Below are positions 16,776-25,708 of a stretch of DNA of 64,000 bases, in pieces. The notes under the pieces are model-generated. The model saw only the letters and a list, made by a program, of their open reading frames with translations. It was not told the origin of the DNA and ran no database searches. Origin of the DNA: Actinophytocola xinjiangensis (lineage in GTDB: Bacteria > Actinomycetota > Actinomycetes > Mycobacteriales > Pseudonocardiaceae); the NCBI RefSeq assembly GCF_001921215.1, contig NZ_MSIF01000001.1, positions 1 through 64,000 of the forward strand, read 5' to 3'. The number at the start of each line of letters is the position of its first letter. Position 1 is the first letter of the stretch. The translations under genes were made by a program, and so were the position numbers.

Positions 16776-16787
16776 TTGAGAGTTCAA
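16776..16787. promoter_or_regulatory. MarR-type operator 2 (TTGA-N4-TCAA)
   Basis: TTGAGAGTTCAA lies 16 bp upstream of the marR start, 34 bp (about three helical turns) from operator 1. This fits autoregulation by the divergent MarR protein. Confidence 0.6.
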
Positions 16788-16803
16788 CAAGTACACTGGT
16801 GGC

Positions 16804-17286
16804 ATGTCGGAGACCCGGTGGCTGAGCGCCTGTGAGCAGGAGATCTGGCGTGCTTTCATGTCGGCTGTCGACGGTCTCACCGACCAGTTCGCCCGGCAAC
16901 TCCAACGCGACGCCAACATGCCCTACACCTACTACGAGATCCTGGTCGCGCTGTCCGAGGCGCCCGACCGCACACTGCGGATGAGCGAACTCGCCGGTGC
17001 GCGGGGCTCCTCGCGCAGCCGGCTCTCGCACGCCGTCTCGCGCCTGGAGGAAGCCGGCTGGGTCCGCCGGCAGAACTGCCCCACCGACAAGCGCGGCTCG
17101 TTCGCCGTGCTCACCGACGAGGGCTTCGCCGCACTCGCGGCCGCCGCCCCCGGACACGTCACCGAGGTCCGGCAGCGGCTGTTCGACGTGCTCACCCCCG
17201 AGCAGATCGCCCAGCTCGGGGACATCAGCCGGGCCATCATGCGCGGTCTCGGCACGCCGACCCAGCCACCCTGCCCTGAGCGGTAG
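16804..17286 (+). CDS. MarR-family transcriptional regulator
   Basis: A 160-aa winged-helix regulator. The recognition region (MSELAGARGSSRSRLSHAVS, about 60-79) and the wing (VRRQNCPTDKRGSFAVLTDEG) are typical of MarR. A single cysteine in NCPTDKRG, at the wing, is common in redox- or electrophile-sensing members, but other members also have it. It sits between the HIT and pgsA genes, splitting an otherwise conserved operon, and is divergent from yceI. Likely a repressor binding the two palindromes in the shared promoter region; the ligand may be a quinone or phenolic compound, inferred from the probable targets. Confidence 0.92.
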   Translation: MSETRWLSACEQEIWRAFMSAVDGLTDQFARQLQRDANMPYTYYEILVALSEAPDRTLRMSELAGARGSSRSRLSHAVSRLEEAGWVRRQNCPTDKRGSFAVLTDEGFAALAAAAPGHVTEVRQRLFDVLTPEQIAQLGDISRAIMRGLGTPTQPPCPER

Positions 17287-17345
17287 GCCGGGCCGTTAGG
17301 CTGCGGGTGCCCCAGCCAGCGCAGAGCAAAGGGCTCGCCCGACCC

Positions 17346-17972
17346 ATGTTGAACATCTTCGCCAGAGCCTCGGTCTCCCGCGTCACCGATCCGATCGGGG
17401 TCGTGCTGGTCCGCCTCGGCGTCACGCCCAACGCGATGACCCTGTTCGGCACCGCGGGCGCGATCGGGTTCTCCCTGTGGCTGTTCCCGACCGGGCACCT
17501 GCTGGCCGGCACCTTCGTGGTGTGGGGCTTCATGATGCTCGACCTGCTCGACGGGGCGATCGCGCGGGCACGGGGCGGCGGCACACCGTTCGGCGGGGTG
17601 CTGGACTCCACCTGCGACCGGCTGGCCGACGGCGCGCTGCTCGCGGCCATCGCCTGGTACGCGTTCGTGGTCGCGCAGAGCCGCTGGCTGGCGGCGGCCG
17701 CCCTGATCTGCCTGGTCCTGGGCCAGGTCGTGTCCTACGTCAAGGCCAGGGCCGAGGCGGCCGGGCTCTCCGCCGACGTCGGGCTGGTCGAACGCGCGGA
17801 GCGGTTGATCATCGCGCTGGTCGGCACCGGGCTGACCGGCCTGGGCGTGCCCTACGCCGTGGACGTCGCACTGTGGCTGCTGGTCGCCGGCTCGGTGATC
17901 ACGATCGGCCAGCGGATCGTCGCGGTCCGGCGTTCGGCGGACGCGCTCTCGACCTCGGAGGCAGGCGAATGA
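17346..17972 (+). CDS. pgsA: Phosphatidylinositol phosphate synthase
   Basis: A 208-aa membrane enzyme of the CDP-alcohol phosphotransferase family. The signature D-x2-DG-x2-AR-x8-G-x3-D-x3-D is complete (DLLDGAIARARG ... GGVLDSTCD), and KARAEAAGL follows as in mycobacterial PgsA1, which joins inositol-1-phosphate to CDP-diacylglycerol. Several hydrophobic helices span the rest. ATG 17346 aligns with the start of known relatives; a GTG at 17307 would add 13 residues. Downstream patA overlaps by 4 bp (ATGA), then pimA: a pathway block for phosphatidylinositol mannosides. Confidence 0.94.
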   Translation: MLNIFARASVSRVTDPIGVVLVRLGVTPNAMTLFGTAGAIGFSLWLFPTGHLLAGTFVVWGFMMLDLLDGAIARARGGGTPFGGVLDSTCDRLADGALLAAIAWYAFVVAQSRWLAAAALICLVLGQVVSYVKARAEAAGLSADVGLVERAERLIIALVGTGLTGLGVPYAVDVALWLLVAGSVITIGQRIVAVRRSADALSTSEAGE

Positions 17973-18910
17973 GTGAGCGAGTGAGCCCGGGACAGCGGCT
18001 GGCCGACCTCGGTTACGCGGCCGGCTGGCGGCTGGTGCGCGGACTGCCCGAACCGCTCGCGCGCGCCGCGTTCCGCGCCGGCGCCGACCTGGCGACCCGC
18101 CGGGGCCGCGCCGGAGTCGCGCAGCTGCGGCGCAACTACGCCAGGGTCGTCCCCCAGGCCGGGCCGGGGGAGCTCGACGAGCTGGTCCGCGACGGCGTGC
18201 GCTCCTACGCCAGATACTGGATGGAGACCTTCCGGCTGCCCGGCATGGACCGGCACGCGGTCTTCGAGCGGGTCGACGAGACGGTCGTCGGCTGGCCGCT
18301 GATCCAGGCGGCGCTGGACCGGGGCAAGGGCCTGGTCGTCGCGCTGCCGCACACCGGCAACTACGACGTGTCCGGCATCTGGCTGGCCACCCGCGCCGGC
18401 GGATTCACCACCGTCGCGGAACGACTGCGCCCGGAGTCGCTCTACCAGCGCTTCCTGGAGTACCGCGAGTCGCTCGGGTTCGAGATCCTGCCGGCCTCCG
18501 GTGAGGACGTCGGGCCCTACCGGCTGCTGATGGAACGGTTGCGGCAGAACCGGATCGTGTGCCTGCCGGCCGACCGCGACCTGTCCCGCCGGGGCATCCC
18601 GGTCACCTTCTTCGGCGCGCGGACCAGGATGCCGGCCGGCCCGGCGCGGCTGGCAGCGGTCACCGGCGCGCAGCTGCTGATCGTGGACAACGCGTTCACC
18701 GACGACGGCTGGGGCCTGCGGTTCCACACGCCGATCACCGTGCACGGCCGCGACGACATCGCGCCGGCCACCCAGCGGATGGCCGACGCGTTCGCCGCCG
18801 ACATCGCCGCGCACCCCGCCGACTGGCACATGATGCAGAAGCTGTGGATCGAGGACCTGTCCGAACAGCGTCAGCAGTCGCTGGCCGGTGAGGTCACGGA
18901 GTCGACATGA
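17969..18910 (+). CDS. patA: Phosphatidylinositol mannoside acyltransferase (LpxL/PatA family)
   Basis: A 313-aa peripheral membrane acyltransferase of the lipid A lauroyltransferase (LpxL/HtrB) family. The catalytic HTGNYD motif (HX4D) is present in LPHTGNYDVSG, and PADRDLSRRGIPV corresponds to the conserved second block. In mycobacteria PatA transfers a palmitoyl group to the mannose added by PimA. The ATG overlaps the pgsA stop (ATGA), and the pimA start follows 22 bp after its stop, so the three genes are one transcriptional unit. Confidence 0.94.
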   Translation: MSERVSPGQRLADLGYAAGWRLVRGLPEPLARAAFRAGADLATRRGRAGVAQLRRNYARVVPQAGPGELDELVRDGVRSYARYWMETFRLPGMDRHAVFERVDETVVGWPLIQAALDRGKGLVVALPHTGNYDVSGIWLATRAGGFTTVAERLRPESLYQRFLEYRESLGFEILPASGEDVGPYRLLMERLRQNRIVCLPADRDLSRRGIPVTFFGARTRMPAGPARLAAVTGAQLLIVDNAFTDDGWGLRFHTPITVHGRDDIAPATQRMADAFAADIAAHPADWHMMQKLWIEDLSEQRQQSLAGEVTEST

Positions 18911-18932
18911 CGGTCGACCCGAGGATCGGCCC

Positions 18933-20063
18933 GTGAGGATCGGGATCGTCTGCCCGTACTCCTTCGACATCCCCGGGGGAGTGCAGAGCCACGTCGTCGA
19001 CCTGGCCAAGGCGCTGCGCCGGCTGGGCCACGAGGTCGACGTGCTCGGCCCGGCCGACGAGGACACCCCGGTACCGGAGTTCGTGCGCCCGGCCGGTCGC
19101 GCCGTGGGCATCCCGTACAACGGTTCGGTCGCGCGCCTGTCGTTCGGCCCGGTGTCCTACGCGCGGGTGCGCCGCTGGATCCGGCGCAACGACTTCGACG
19201 TCCTGCACCTGCACGAGCCGACCGCGCCGAGCCTGTCGATGCTGGCGCTGATGCTCGCCGACGGGCCGATCGTGGCGACCTTCCACACCTCGACCTCGCG
19301 GTCGCGCACGCTGAGCGCCTTCCAGGTCGTGCTGCGGCCGTTCCTGGAGAAGATCACCGCCCGGATCGCGGTGTCCGCGCTGGCCAGACGGGTGCAGGTG
19401 GAGCACCTCGGTGGCGACGCGGTGGAGATCCCCAACGGCGTGGACGTCGACTTCTTCGCCGCCGCCACCCCGCTGCCCGGCTACCCGAGGGACGGCGGGA
19501 CGGTCGGGTTCGTCGGCCGGTTCGGCGAGCCGCGCAAGGGCATGCCGGTGCTGCTGGACGCGCTGCGGATCCTGCTGCCGGAGTTCCCCGGCCTGCGGCT
19601 GGTGGTCGTCGGCGGAGGGGACCAGGACGATCTGCGCCGCCAGGCCGGCCCCGCGCTCGCCGGACACCTGGAGCTGCTGGGGCAGGCCGACGACGAGGTC
19701 AAGGCCGGCATGCTGCGCGGCGTGGACGTCTACTGCGCGCCCAACACCGGCGGCGAGAGCTTCGGCATGATCCTCACCGAGGCGATGGCCGCCGGGTCGG
19801 CGGTGGTGGCCAGCGATCTCGACGCGTTCCGCCGGGTGCTCGACGACGGCCGCGCCGGGGTGCTGTTCCCGGTGGGGGACCCGGTCGGCCTGGCCTCGGC
19901 ACTGCGCGGCATGCTGACCGACACGCGGCGCCGGGCGGAGGTCGTCGCGGCGGCCCGGCAGCGGGTGGGGGGCTTCGACTGGCCGGTACTGGCCGGTCAG
20001 GTCCTGCGGGTGTACGAGCAGGCGATCGCCGCGGATCCGCGGCACGTCGTCGAATCTGGGTGA
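18933..20063 (+). CDS. pimA: Phosphatidylinositol alpha-mannosyltransferase
   Basis: A 376-aa GT4 glycosyltransferase that adds the first mannose (from GDP-mannose) to phosphatidylinositol on the inner membrane face. The N-terminus RIGIVCPYSFDIPGGVQSHV with its GGVQ loop is diagnostic for PimA, and the C-terminal E-x7-E motif is in ESFGMILTEAMAAG. The GTG at 18933 is the natural start; the first codons match known relatives. The stop lies in a 16-bp tandem duplication and overlaps the next gene's GTG. Confidence 0.97.
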   Translation: MRIGIVCPYSFDIPGGVQSHVVDLAKALRRLGHEVDVLGPADEDTPVPEFVRPAGRAVGIPYNGSVARLSFGPVSYARVRRWIRRNDFDVLHLHEPTAPSLSMLALMLADGPIVATFHTSTSRSRTLSAFQVVLRPFLEKITARIAVSALARRVQVEHLGGDAVEIPNGVDVDFFAAATPLPGYPRDGGTVGFVGRFGEPRKGMPVLLDALRILLPEFPGLRLVVVGGGDQDDLRRQAGPALAGHLELLGQADDEVKAGMLRGVDVYCAPNTGGESFGMILTEAMAAGSAVVASDLDAFRRVLDDGRAGVLFPVGDPVGLASALRGMLTDTRRRAEVVAAARQRVGGFDWPVLAGQVLRVYEQAIAADPRHVVESG

Positions 20064-20079
20064 CGTCGAATCTGGGTGA
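20048..20079 (+). repeat. 16-bp tandem duplication across the pimA stop codon
   Basis: CGTCGAATCTGGGTGA occurs twice back to back (20048-20063, 20064-20079). The first copy supplies the pimA stop and the GTG that opens the downstream gene; the second adds codons to that gene's N-terminus. It looks like a recent slippage or duplication event. Confidence 0.9.
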
Positions 20080-21127
20080 TGGAGTCGTGAGCACAGGTCT
20101 ACTGGTCACGTTGCTGGCAGTCGGGATCGCGGTGGCCCTGGTGCTCGGGGTGTGGCTGGCCGCCACCGCGAACCGGCTCGACCGGTTGCACGTCCGGACC
20201 GACGCGGCGTGGGCGGCGCTGGACGCCGCCCTGGCCAGGCGGGCGGTGGTGGCCCGCGCGGTCGCCGCCGCCACCGCGCTGGACGACGTCGGCGCGGACA
20301 AGCTGCGCGCGGTGGCCGAACGGGCGGAGGGCACGCCCCGGTCCGAGCGCGAGGAGGCGGAGAACGCGCTGTCGCTGGAGCTGGCGGCGGTCGACCGCGG
20401 GCGGTTACCGCTGGCGTTGGCCGCCGAACTGCTCGACGCCGAGCAGCGGGTGGTGATCGCCCGGCGGGTGCACAACGACGCCGTGCGCGACACCCTCGGT
20501 CAGCGCCGGCGCCGGCCGGTGCGCTGGCTCAAGCTGGCCGGCACAGCGCCCCAGCCGGAGTACTTCGAGATCGTCGAGCCGGCGCTGACCGGTGGCCAGG
20601 ACGGTGTTCCGCTGCCCCGGCCCTCGGCGCGGGTGCTGCTGGTGGACCGGGAGCGGCGGGTGCTGCTGTTCAACGGCCATGACCCCGGCCGGCCGGACAC
20701 CCGCTGGTGGTTCACCGTCGGTGGCGGCGTCGAGCAGGGCGAGGACCTGCGTTCGGCGGCGCTGCGGGAGCTGGCGGAGGAGACCGGGATCCGGCTGGCG
20801 GCCGACGCCCTGGTCGGGCCGATGTGGCGGCGGCGTGTGGTGTTCAGCTTCGACGGGCGGACCTACGACGGCGAGGAGTGGTTCTTCCTCGCCGATCTGT
20901 CCGGTCAGAGCAACGGCGACGGCGACGGTGACGAGGACGGCGCCGAGGTCCGCATCGACACCTCCGGTTTCACCGACGGGGAGAAGAGCACCGTCGACGG
21001 GCACCGCTGGTGGAGCGCCGAGGAGCTGCGGCACACCGAGGAGACGGTGTACCCGGTGCAACTCCCCGCGCTCCTGCCCGAGGTGCTCACCTCCCCCTGG
21101 GACGGGACGGTCCGGCCGGTCAGGTGA
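20060..21127 (+). CDS. Membrane-anchored NUDIX hydrolase (Rv2609c type)
   Basis: A 355-aa protein. One N-terminal transmembrane helix (LLVTLLAVGIAVALVLGVWL) is followed by an alpha-helical region (about 40-150, LemA-like in look) and a C-terminal NUDIX domain with the box GVEQGEDLRSAALRELAEE (about 229-247). Such enzymes hydrolyse nucleoside diphosphates linked to another moiety; a conserved member follows pimA in mycobacteria. An Asp/Gly-rich loop (NGDGDGDEDG) interrupts the NUDIX fold. The start is the GTG overlapping the pimA stop; a second GTG at 20087 would give a protein opening just before the helix. Its 3' end overlaps the convergent fusA2 by 8 bp. Confidence 0.88.
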   Translation: MTSNLGDGVVSTGLLVTLLAVGIAVALVLGVWLAATANRLDRLHVRTDAAWAALDAALARRAVVARAVAAATALDDVGADKLRAVAERAEGTPRSEREEAENALSLELAAVDRGRLPLALAAELLDAEQRVVIARRVHNDAVRDTLGQRRRRPVRWLKLAGTAPQPEYFEIVEPALTGGQDGVPLPRPSARVLLVDRERRVLLFNGHDPGRPDTRWWFTVGGGVEQGEDLRSAALRELAEETGIRLAADALVGPMWRRRVVFSFDGRTYDGEEWFFLADLSGQSNGDGDGDEDGAEVRIDTSGFTDGEKSTVDGHRWWSAEELRHTEETVYPVQLPALLPEVLTSPWDGTVRPVR

Positions 21128-23243
21128 CCTGGGCGGCGATCGACTCCGGCAGCGGGTCGAACCGGCTGAACACGCGGGTGAACGTCGCCGAGCCCGAGGT
21201 CATCGAGCGCAGGTCGATGGCGTAGCGCAGCAGCGAGGTCGCCGGCACCTCGGCGCGGACCAGGCTGTAGCCCGGCGTGTCGGCGGCCTCGGTGCCCAGG
21301 ACCCGGCCACGTCGGCTGGACAGGTCACCGAGCACGGTGCCGAGGTGGTCGTCGGGGAGCCGGACGGTGACCTCGTCGACCGGTTCGAGCAGTGAGATCC
21401 GGCCGTTGGCGGCCGCGTCCCTGAGGCCCAGTGACCCGGCCGTCTGGAACGCCGCGTCCGACGAGTCGACGCTGTGTGCCTTGCCGTCGAACAACGTCAC
21501 CCGGATGTCGACCACCGGGAAGCCGGCGGTGAGGCCCTTCTCCAGCTGCGCGCGGACCCCCTTCTCCACCGAGCCGATGAACTGTGAGGGCACCGCGCCG
21601 CCGACCACCCGGTCGACGAACTCGAACCCGGACCCGACCGGCAGCGGCTCGACGTCGAGGTCGCACACCGCGTACTGCCCGTGGCCGCCGGACTGCTTGA
21701 CGTGGCGGCCCTTCCCGCGTGCCTTGACCGCGAACGTCTCCCGCAGCGCCACCTTCACCGGCTCGGTCTCCACGTCGGCGCCGCCGGCGCGCAGCCGCGC
21801 CAGCACGACGTCGGCGTGCGCCTCGCCCATGCACCACAGCACCAGCTGGTGGGTCTCGGCGTTGCGTTCCAGCCGCAGCGTCGGGTCACCGGCGACCAGC
21901 CGGGCGAGGTTGCGCGACAGCGCGTCCTCGTCGTGGCGGGTCCTGGCCGCGACCGCCACCGGCAGCAGCGGTTCGGGCATCTGCCAGGGCCGCATGATCA
22001 GCGGCCGTTCCGGGCTGGACACCGTGTCACCGGTCTCGGCCGACCCGAGCTTGGTCAGCGCGCAGATGTCGCCGGCCACGCAGTGGGTGACCTCGCGCAG
22101 GTGGGAGCCCAGCGGGGAGTAGATGTGCGCCACGCGTTCGTCGACGTCGTGGTCCTCGTGGCCCCGGTCGGCCATGCCGTGGCCGGAGATGTGCACCGGC
22201 CGTTCGGGGCGCAGCGTGCCGGAGAAGACCCGCACCAGCGAGACCCGGCCGACGTAGGAGTCGATCGCGGTCCGCACGACCTCGGCCACCAGCGGGCCGT
22301 CGGGGTCGGCGGTCAGGCGCCGGGAGTCGTGCCCGCGCACGTCGCTGACCTCGGGCAGGGTGTGCTCCAGCGGGGAGGGGAAGGCGCGGGTCAGCGCCTC
22401 GAGCAGCTCGGCGAGCCCGACGCCGGTGGTCGCGCAGACCGGGATGACCGGGTGGAAGGTCCCTCGGGCGACGGCGGTCTCCAGGTCGTTGACCAACGTG
22501 GCCTGGTCGATGTCCTCGCCCTCGAGGTAGCGGTCCATGAGGGTCTCGTCCTCGCTCTCGGCGATGACACCCTCGATCAGCTCGTTGCGTGCGTCGTCGA
22601 CCAGTGCGAGGTCCTCCTCGGTCGGCTCGCCGACCGTGGGCGGGTAGCCGTCGGTGTAGTCGAACAGCCGCCGGGTCAGCAGGCCGAGCAGTCCCGGCCG
22701 GCCGGGGGACGGGAGGTACAGCGGCAGCACGCCGGCACCGAACGCCTCCTGGCAGGCCGCCAGTTCGGCGGCGAAGTCCGCCCGCTGGTGGTCCAGGCGG
22801 GCGATCACGACGGCTCGTGGCATGCCGACGGCGGCGCACTCGGCCCACAGCGCGGTGGTCGCCGGGTCGACGCCCTCGGCGGAGCACACGACGAACAGTG
22901 CGGCGTCGGCGGCGCGCAGCCCGGCCCGGACCTCGCCGACGAAGTCGGCGTAGCCGGGCGTGTCGATGAGGTTGATCTTGACGTCGTTGTGCACCAGCGG
23001 GGCGACCGACAGGCCGACCGAGCGTTGCTGGCGCTGCGCGGCCGGGTCGTGGTCGCAGACGGTGGTGCCCTCGGTGACCGTGCCGGCCCTGCTGATCACT
23101 CCCGCCGAGGTGAGCAGGGCTTCGGTGAGTGTGGTCTTCCCGGAGCCGGAGGGCCCGACGAGAACGATGTTCCGAACGTTGGCGGGGTTTTCCACAGCGA
23201 CCGCGGCTCCGCCGTCGCCGTTGTCCGAGTGTTTGCTCGCCAT
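21120..23243 (-). CDS. fusA2: Elongation factor G-like GTPase
   Basis: A 707-aa EF-G paralogue matching the mycobacterial FusA2 group rather than the main EF-G. G1 is GPSGSGKTT (near residue 30), G2 region QRQQRSVGLS, G3 DTPGYAD and a G4-like ARLDHQ replacing NKxD, so nucleotide recognition differs from canonical EF-G. Domains II-V follow; AVKARGKGRHVKQSGGHGQYAV is the domain IV loop region. Its role is unclear; FusA2 relatives appear not to support normal translocation. The ATG at 23243 follows an AAAGGG site; a longer upstream frame is not supported. It diverges from pdxS. Confidence 0.92.
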   Translation of the reverse strand: MASKHSDNGDGGAAVAVENPANVRNIVLVGPSGSGKTTLTEALLTSAGVISRAGTVTEGTTVCDHDPAAQRQQRSVGLSVAPLVHNDVKINLIDTPGYADFVGEVRAGLRAADAALFVVCSAEGVDPATTALWAECAAVGMPRAVVIARLDHQRADFAAELAACQEAFGAGVLPLYLPSPGRPGLLGLLTRRLFDYTDGYPPTVGEPTEEDLALVDDARNELIEGVIAESEDETLMDRYLEGEDIDQATLVNDLETAVARGTFHPVIPVCATTGVGLAELLEALTRAFPSPLEHTLPEVSDVRGHDSRRLTADPDGPLVAEVVRTAIDSYVGRVSLVRVFSGTLRPERPVHISGHGMADRGHEDHDVDERVAHIYSPLGSHLREVTHCVAGDICALTKLGSAETGDTVSSPERPLIMRPWQMPEPLLPVAVAARTRHDEDALSRNLARLVAGDPTLRLERNAETHQLVLWCMGEAHADVVLARLRAGGADVETEPVKVALRETFAVKARGKGRHVKQSGGHGQYAVCDLDVEPLPVGSGFEFVDRVVGGAVPSQFIGSVEKGVRAQLEKGLTAGFPVVDIRVTLFDGKAHSVDSSDAAFQTAGSLGLRDAAANGRISLLEPVDEVTVRLPDDHLGTVLGDLSSRRGRVLGTEAADTPGYSLVRAEVPATSLLRYAIDLRSMTSGSATFTRVFSRFDPLPESIAAQVT

Positions 23244-23472
23244 ACCACTCAACCCTTTCGGTGCGACCTCACTGTCTGCCCGAACGTGCTCGATCTCACA
23301 CCTGTTTACCAGTCTGAACGAGCGACGTCGACGACCCGTTTGACTCAGCGTCACCTGATGGTCACGGAAATCGAAGTGGCCTGGTGGAATACCTCCGAAT
23401 TGGCACCGGAGAGGGGGCCACGTCGCTCCTAGACTGACGGCTGGGAACACCACCAGTGGAAGGAAACATCGG

Positions 23473-24378
23473 GTGACTGACATGTCGACCACCCCGCCGC
23501 AGACGGGAACGGCCCGCGTGAAGCGGGGCATGGCGGAGATGCTCAAGGGCGGCGTGATCATGGACGTGGTCACCGCCGACCAGGCCAAGATCGCCGAGGA
23601 CGCCGGTGCGGTCGCGGTCATGGCCCTGGAGCGGGTGCCGGCCGACATCCGCGCGCAGGGCGGCGTGGCCAGGATGAGCGACCCCGACCTGATCGACGGG
23701 ATCATCAACGCGGTGTCCATCCCGGTCATGGCCAAGGCCAGGATCGGCCACTTCGTCGAGGCCCAGGTGCTCCAGGCGCTCGGTGTGGACTACGTCGACG
23801 AGTCCGAGGTGCTCACCCCGGCCGACTACGCCAACCACATCGACAAGTGGCGGTTCACCGTGCCGTTCGTGTGCGGGGCGACCAACCTGGGCGAGGCGCT
23901 GCGCCGGATCACCGAGGGCGCGGCGATGATCCGCTCCAAGGGCGAGGCCGGCACCGGCGACGTGTCCAACGCGACCACCCACATGCGCAAGATCCGGGGC
24001 GAGATCAAGAAGCTCACCTCCCTGCCGGAGGACGAGTTGTTCGTCGCCGCCAAGGAACTCCAGGCGCCCTACGAGCTCGTCCGCGAGGTCGCGACGCTCG
24101 GCAAGCTCCCGGTCGTGCTGTTCACCGCGGGCGGTATCGCCACGCCGGCGGACGCGGCGATGATGATGCAGTTGGGTGCGGAGGGCGTGTTCGTCGGCTC
24201 GGGCATCTTCAAGTCCGGTGACCCGGCCAAGCGTGCCGACGCGATCGTGAAGGCGACGACCTTCCACGACGACCCGGACATGCTCGCCAAGGTCTCCCGT
24301 GGACTGGGCGAGGCCATGGTCGGGATCAACGTCGACGACATCCCCGAGCCGCACCGGTTGGCCGAGCGCGGCTGGTAG
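23473..24378 (+). CDS. pdxS: Pyridoxal 5'-phosphate synthase, PdxS subunit
   Basis: A 301-aa (beta/alpha)8 enzyme that builds PLP from ribose-5-phosphate, glyceraldehyde-3-phosphate and ammonia delivered by PdxT. The sequence is highly conserved: [33 protein letters not shown] (catalytic lysine in AKARIGH), [19 protein letters not shown] 23473 is 9 nt after GGAAGGA; an ATG three codons in is possible. Its partner pdxT lies 1.7 kb downstream, split from it by an XRE/azlCD block. The 229-bp gap to divergent fusA2 holds its promoter. Confidence 0.98.
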   Translation: MTDMSTTPPQTGTARVKRGMAEMLKGGVIMDVVTADQAKIAEDAGAVAVMALERVPADIRAQGGVARMSDPDLIDGIINAVSIPVMAKARIGHFVEAQVLQALGVDYVDESEVLTPADYANHIDKWRFTVPFVCGATNLGEALRRITEGAAMIRSKGEAGTGDVSNATTHMRKIRGEIKKLTSLPEDELFVAAKELQAPYELVREVATLGKLPVVLFTAGGIATPADAAMMMQLGAEGVFVGSGIFKSGDPAKRADAIVKATTFHDDPDMLAKVSRGLGEAMVGINVDDIPEPHRLAERGW

Positions 24379-24383
24379 TCCAC

Positions 24384-24935
24384 TCAGGTGTGCTCGGAGA
24401 GCATGACCACGACGGTGTCCGGTTCGAGTGCCTCGAAGATGTGCTCGACGTCGCCGGGGTAGGCGACGTAGTCGCCTGGTCCGGCCTCGACCGGGGTCTC
24501 GACCGGACCCAGTCGTGCTCTGCCCGAGCAGATCACCACGTGCTCGACCACGCCGGGCATGTGGGGGTCGGACTCCTTGACGGCGCCGGGTTCCGAGGTG
24601 ATCAGGTACAGGTCGCGGCGGGCGTTGGGCGGGCAGGACGCGAGCAGTGTGACGACCCAGTCGGCGCGTTCGGAGTGGACGGCCGGCCCCTCGCCGGCCC
24701 GCACGACCTGCACCCGTGGCCTGGCCGGTTCGACGAGCCGGCTGAACGGGACGTCGAGGGCGACGCCCAGTGCCCACAGGGTTTCCACGCTGGGGTTGCC
24801 GCTGGCGGACTCCAGTTGGGACAGCGTGGACTTGGCGATGCCGGCCCGCCTGGCCAGCTCGGTCAGTGACAGGCCGGCCCGTTCCCGTTCGCGGCGCAGT
24901 GACCGGGCGATGACCTCGAGTGGTGCGCCACCCAT
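24384..24935 (-). CDS. XRE-family regulator with C-terminal cupin domain
   Basis: A 183-aa regulator: an N-terminal helix-turn-helix (GLSLTELARRAGIAKSTLSQ, about 21-40) and a C-terminal cupin barrel (about 110-180; HMPGVVEHVVICSGRARLG, PGDYVAYPGDVEHIFEA) that likely binds a small ligand. ATG 24935 has a GGAGAG site; a further upstream start at 24986 lacks one. Convergent with pdxS (5-bp gap) and divergent from azlCD, which is its likely target; sensing an amino acid through the cupin would fit but is inferred. Confidence 0.92.
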   Translation of the reverse strand: MGGAPLEVIARSLRRERERAGLSLTELARRAGIAKSTLSQLESASGNPSVETLWALGVALDVPFSRLVEPARPRVQVVRAGEGPAVHSERADWVVTLLASCPPNARRDLYLITSEPGAVKESDPHMPGVVEHVVICSGRARLGPVETPVEAGPGDYVAYPGDVEHIFEALEPDTVVVMLSEHT

Positions 24936-24965
24936 GAACTCTCCGTTCGGCAGATCAGTCGCTGT

Positions 24966-25001
24966 GTTCGCGTTGACGAACGCCACTGTCGTGTTCAGTA
25001 T
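24966..25001 (+). promoter_or_regulatory. azlCD promoter with overlapping inverted repeat
   Basis: TTGACG (24973-24978), 17-nt spacer and CAGTAT (24996-25001) would start transcription at about the azlC ATG (25010), so the mRNA may be leaderless; no ribosome site precedes azlC. The repeat GTTCG-N6-CGAAC (24966-24981) covers the -35 box and is a candidate operator for the divergent XRE-cupin protein. Confidence 0.45.
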
Positions 25002-25009
25002 AGGGTGCT

Positions 25010-25708
25010 ATGCGTTCGATATGGCGAACCCTCACGCCGCCGCTCCGCCGGGACCTGCTGGCACTGTCCGGCGCGATCCTCGTGGTCGGCACGTCGTTCG
25101 GGACGATCGCGGTCGCCGCCGGCCTGCCGTGGTGGATGGCGTCACTGATGTCGGTCGTGGTCTTCGCCGGCGGCTCCCAGTTCATGGTGGTCGGCGTCGT
25201 GGCCGCCGGCGGCGGGCTGGTCACCGCGGTCCTCGGCGCGCTGCTGCTCAACGCGCGACACCTGCCCTTCGGCCTGGCCATCGGCCCGGTCCTGGGCCGC
25301 ACCTGGCCGGCGCGGCTGCTCGGCAGCCACCTGCTGATCGACGAGTCGGTCGCCTTCGCCATGGCCCAGTCCGAGCCCCGACGGGCGCGCGCGGTGTACT
25401 GGGCGGCCGGGCTCGCGCTGTTCGTCTCGTGGAACATCGGCTGCGTGGCCGGGGCGATGGCCGGCCAGGTGATCGGCGACCCGGACGCGCTGGGCCTGGA
25501 CGCCGCGTTCCCGGCCGCGCTGCTCGCCCTGGTCCTGCCGGCCCTGCGCGAGACCCGCGTGCGTCGCGCCAGCCTGCTGGGCGCCGGTGTCGCGCTGGCC
25601 GCCACCCCGTTCCTGCCGCCCGGCGTCCCGGTACTGCTGGCGCTGGTGGGACTGGTGATGCTGGTGCCGACACCCACCGGCCGCGACCGGGCGGAGGCGG
25701 CCACATGA
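25010..25708 (+). CDS. azlC: AzlC-family branched-chain amino acid exporter, large subunit
   Basis: A 232-aa integral membrane protein with about six to eight hydrophobic helices. FGTIAVAAGLPWWMASLMS, FAGGSQF and the NARHLPFGL segment are typical of AzlC, which with AzlD exports valine, leucine, isoleucine or analogues. The stop overlaps the azlD ATG by 4 bp. The gene starts almost at the predicted transcription start. Divergent from an XRE-cupin regulator. Confidence 0.93.
   Translation: MRSIWRTLTPPLRRDLLALSGAILVVGTSFGTIAVAAGLPWWMASLMSVVVFAGGSQFMVVGVVAAGGGLVTAVLGALLLNARHLPFGLAIGPVLGRTWPARLLGSHLLIDESVAFAMAQSEPRRARAVYWAAGLALFVSWNIGCVAGAMAGQVIGDPDALGLDAAFPAALLALVLPALRETRVRRASLLGAGVALAATPFLPPGVPVLLALVGLVMLVPTPTGRDRAEAAT

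Noticed and set aside
21681-23432. Plus-strand frame of 583 codons opposite fusA2
   Set aside because: A high-GC shadow; the minus strand encodes clear GTPase motifs.
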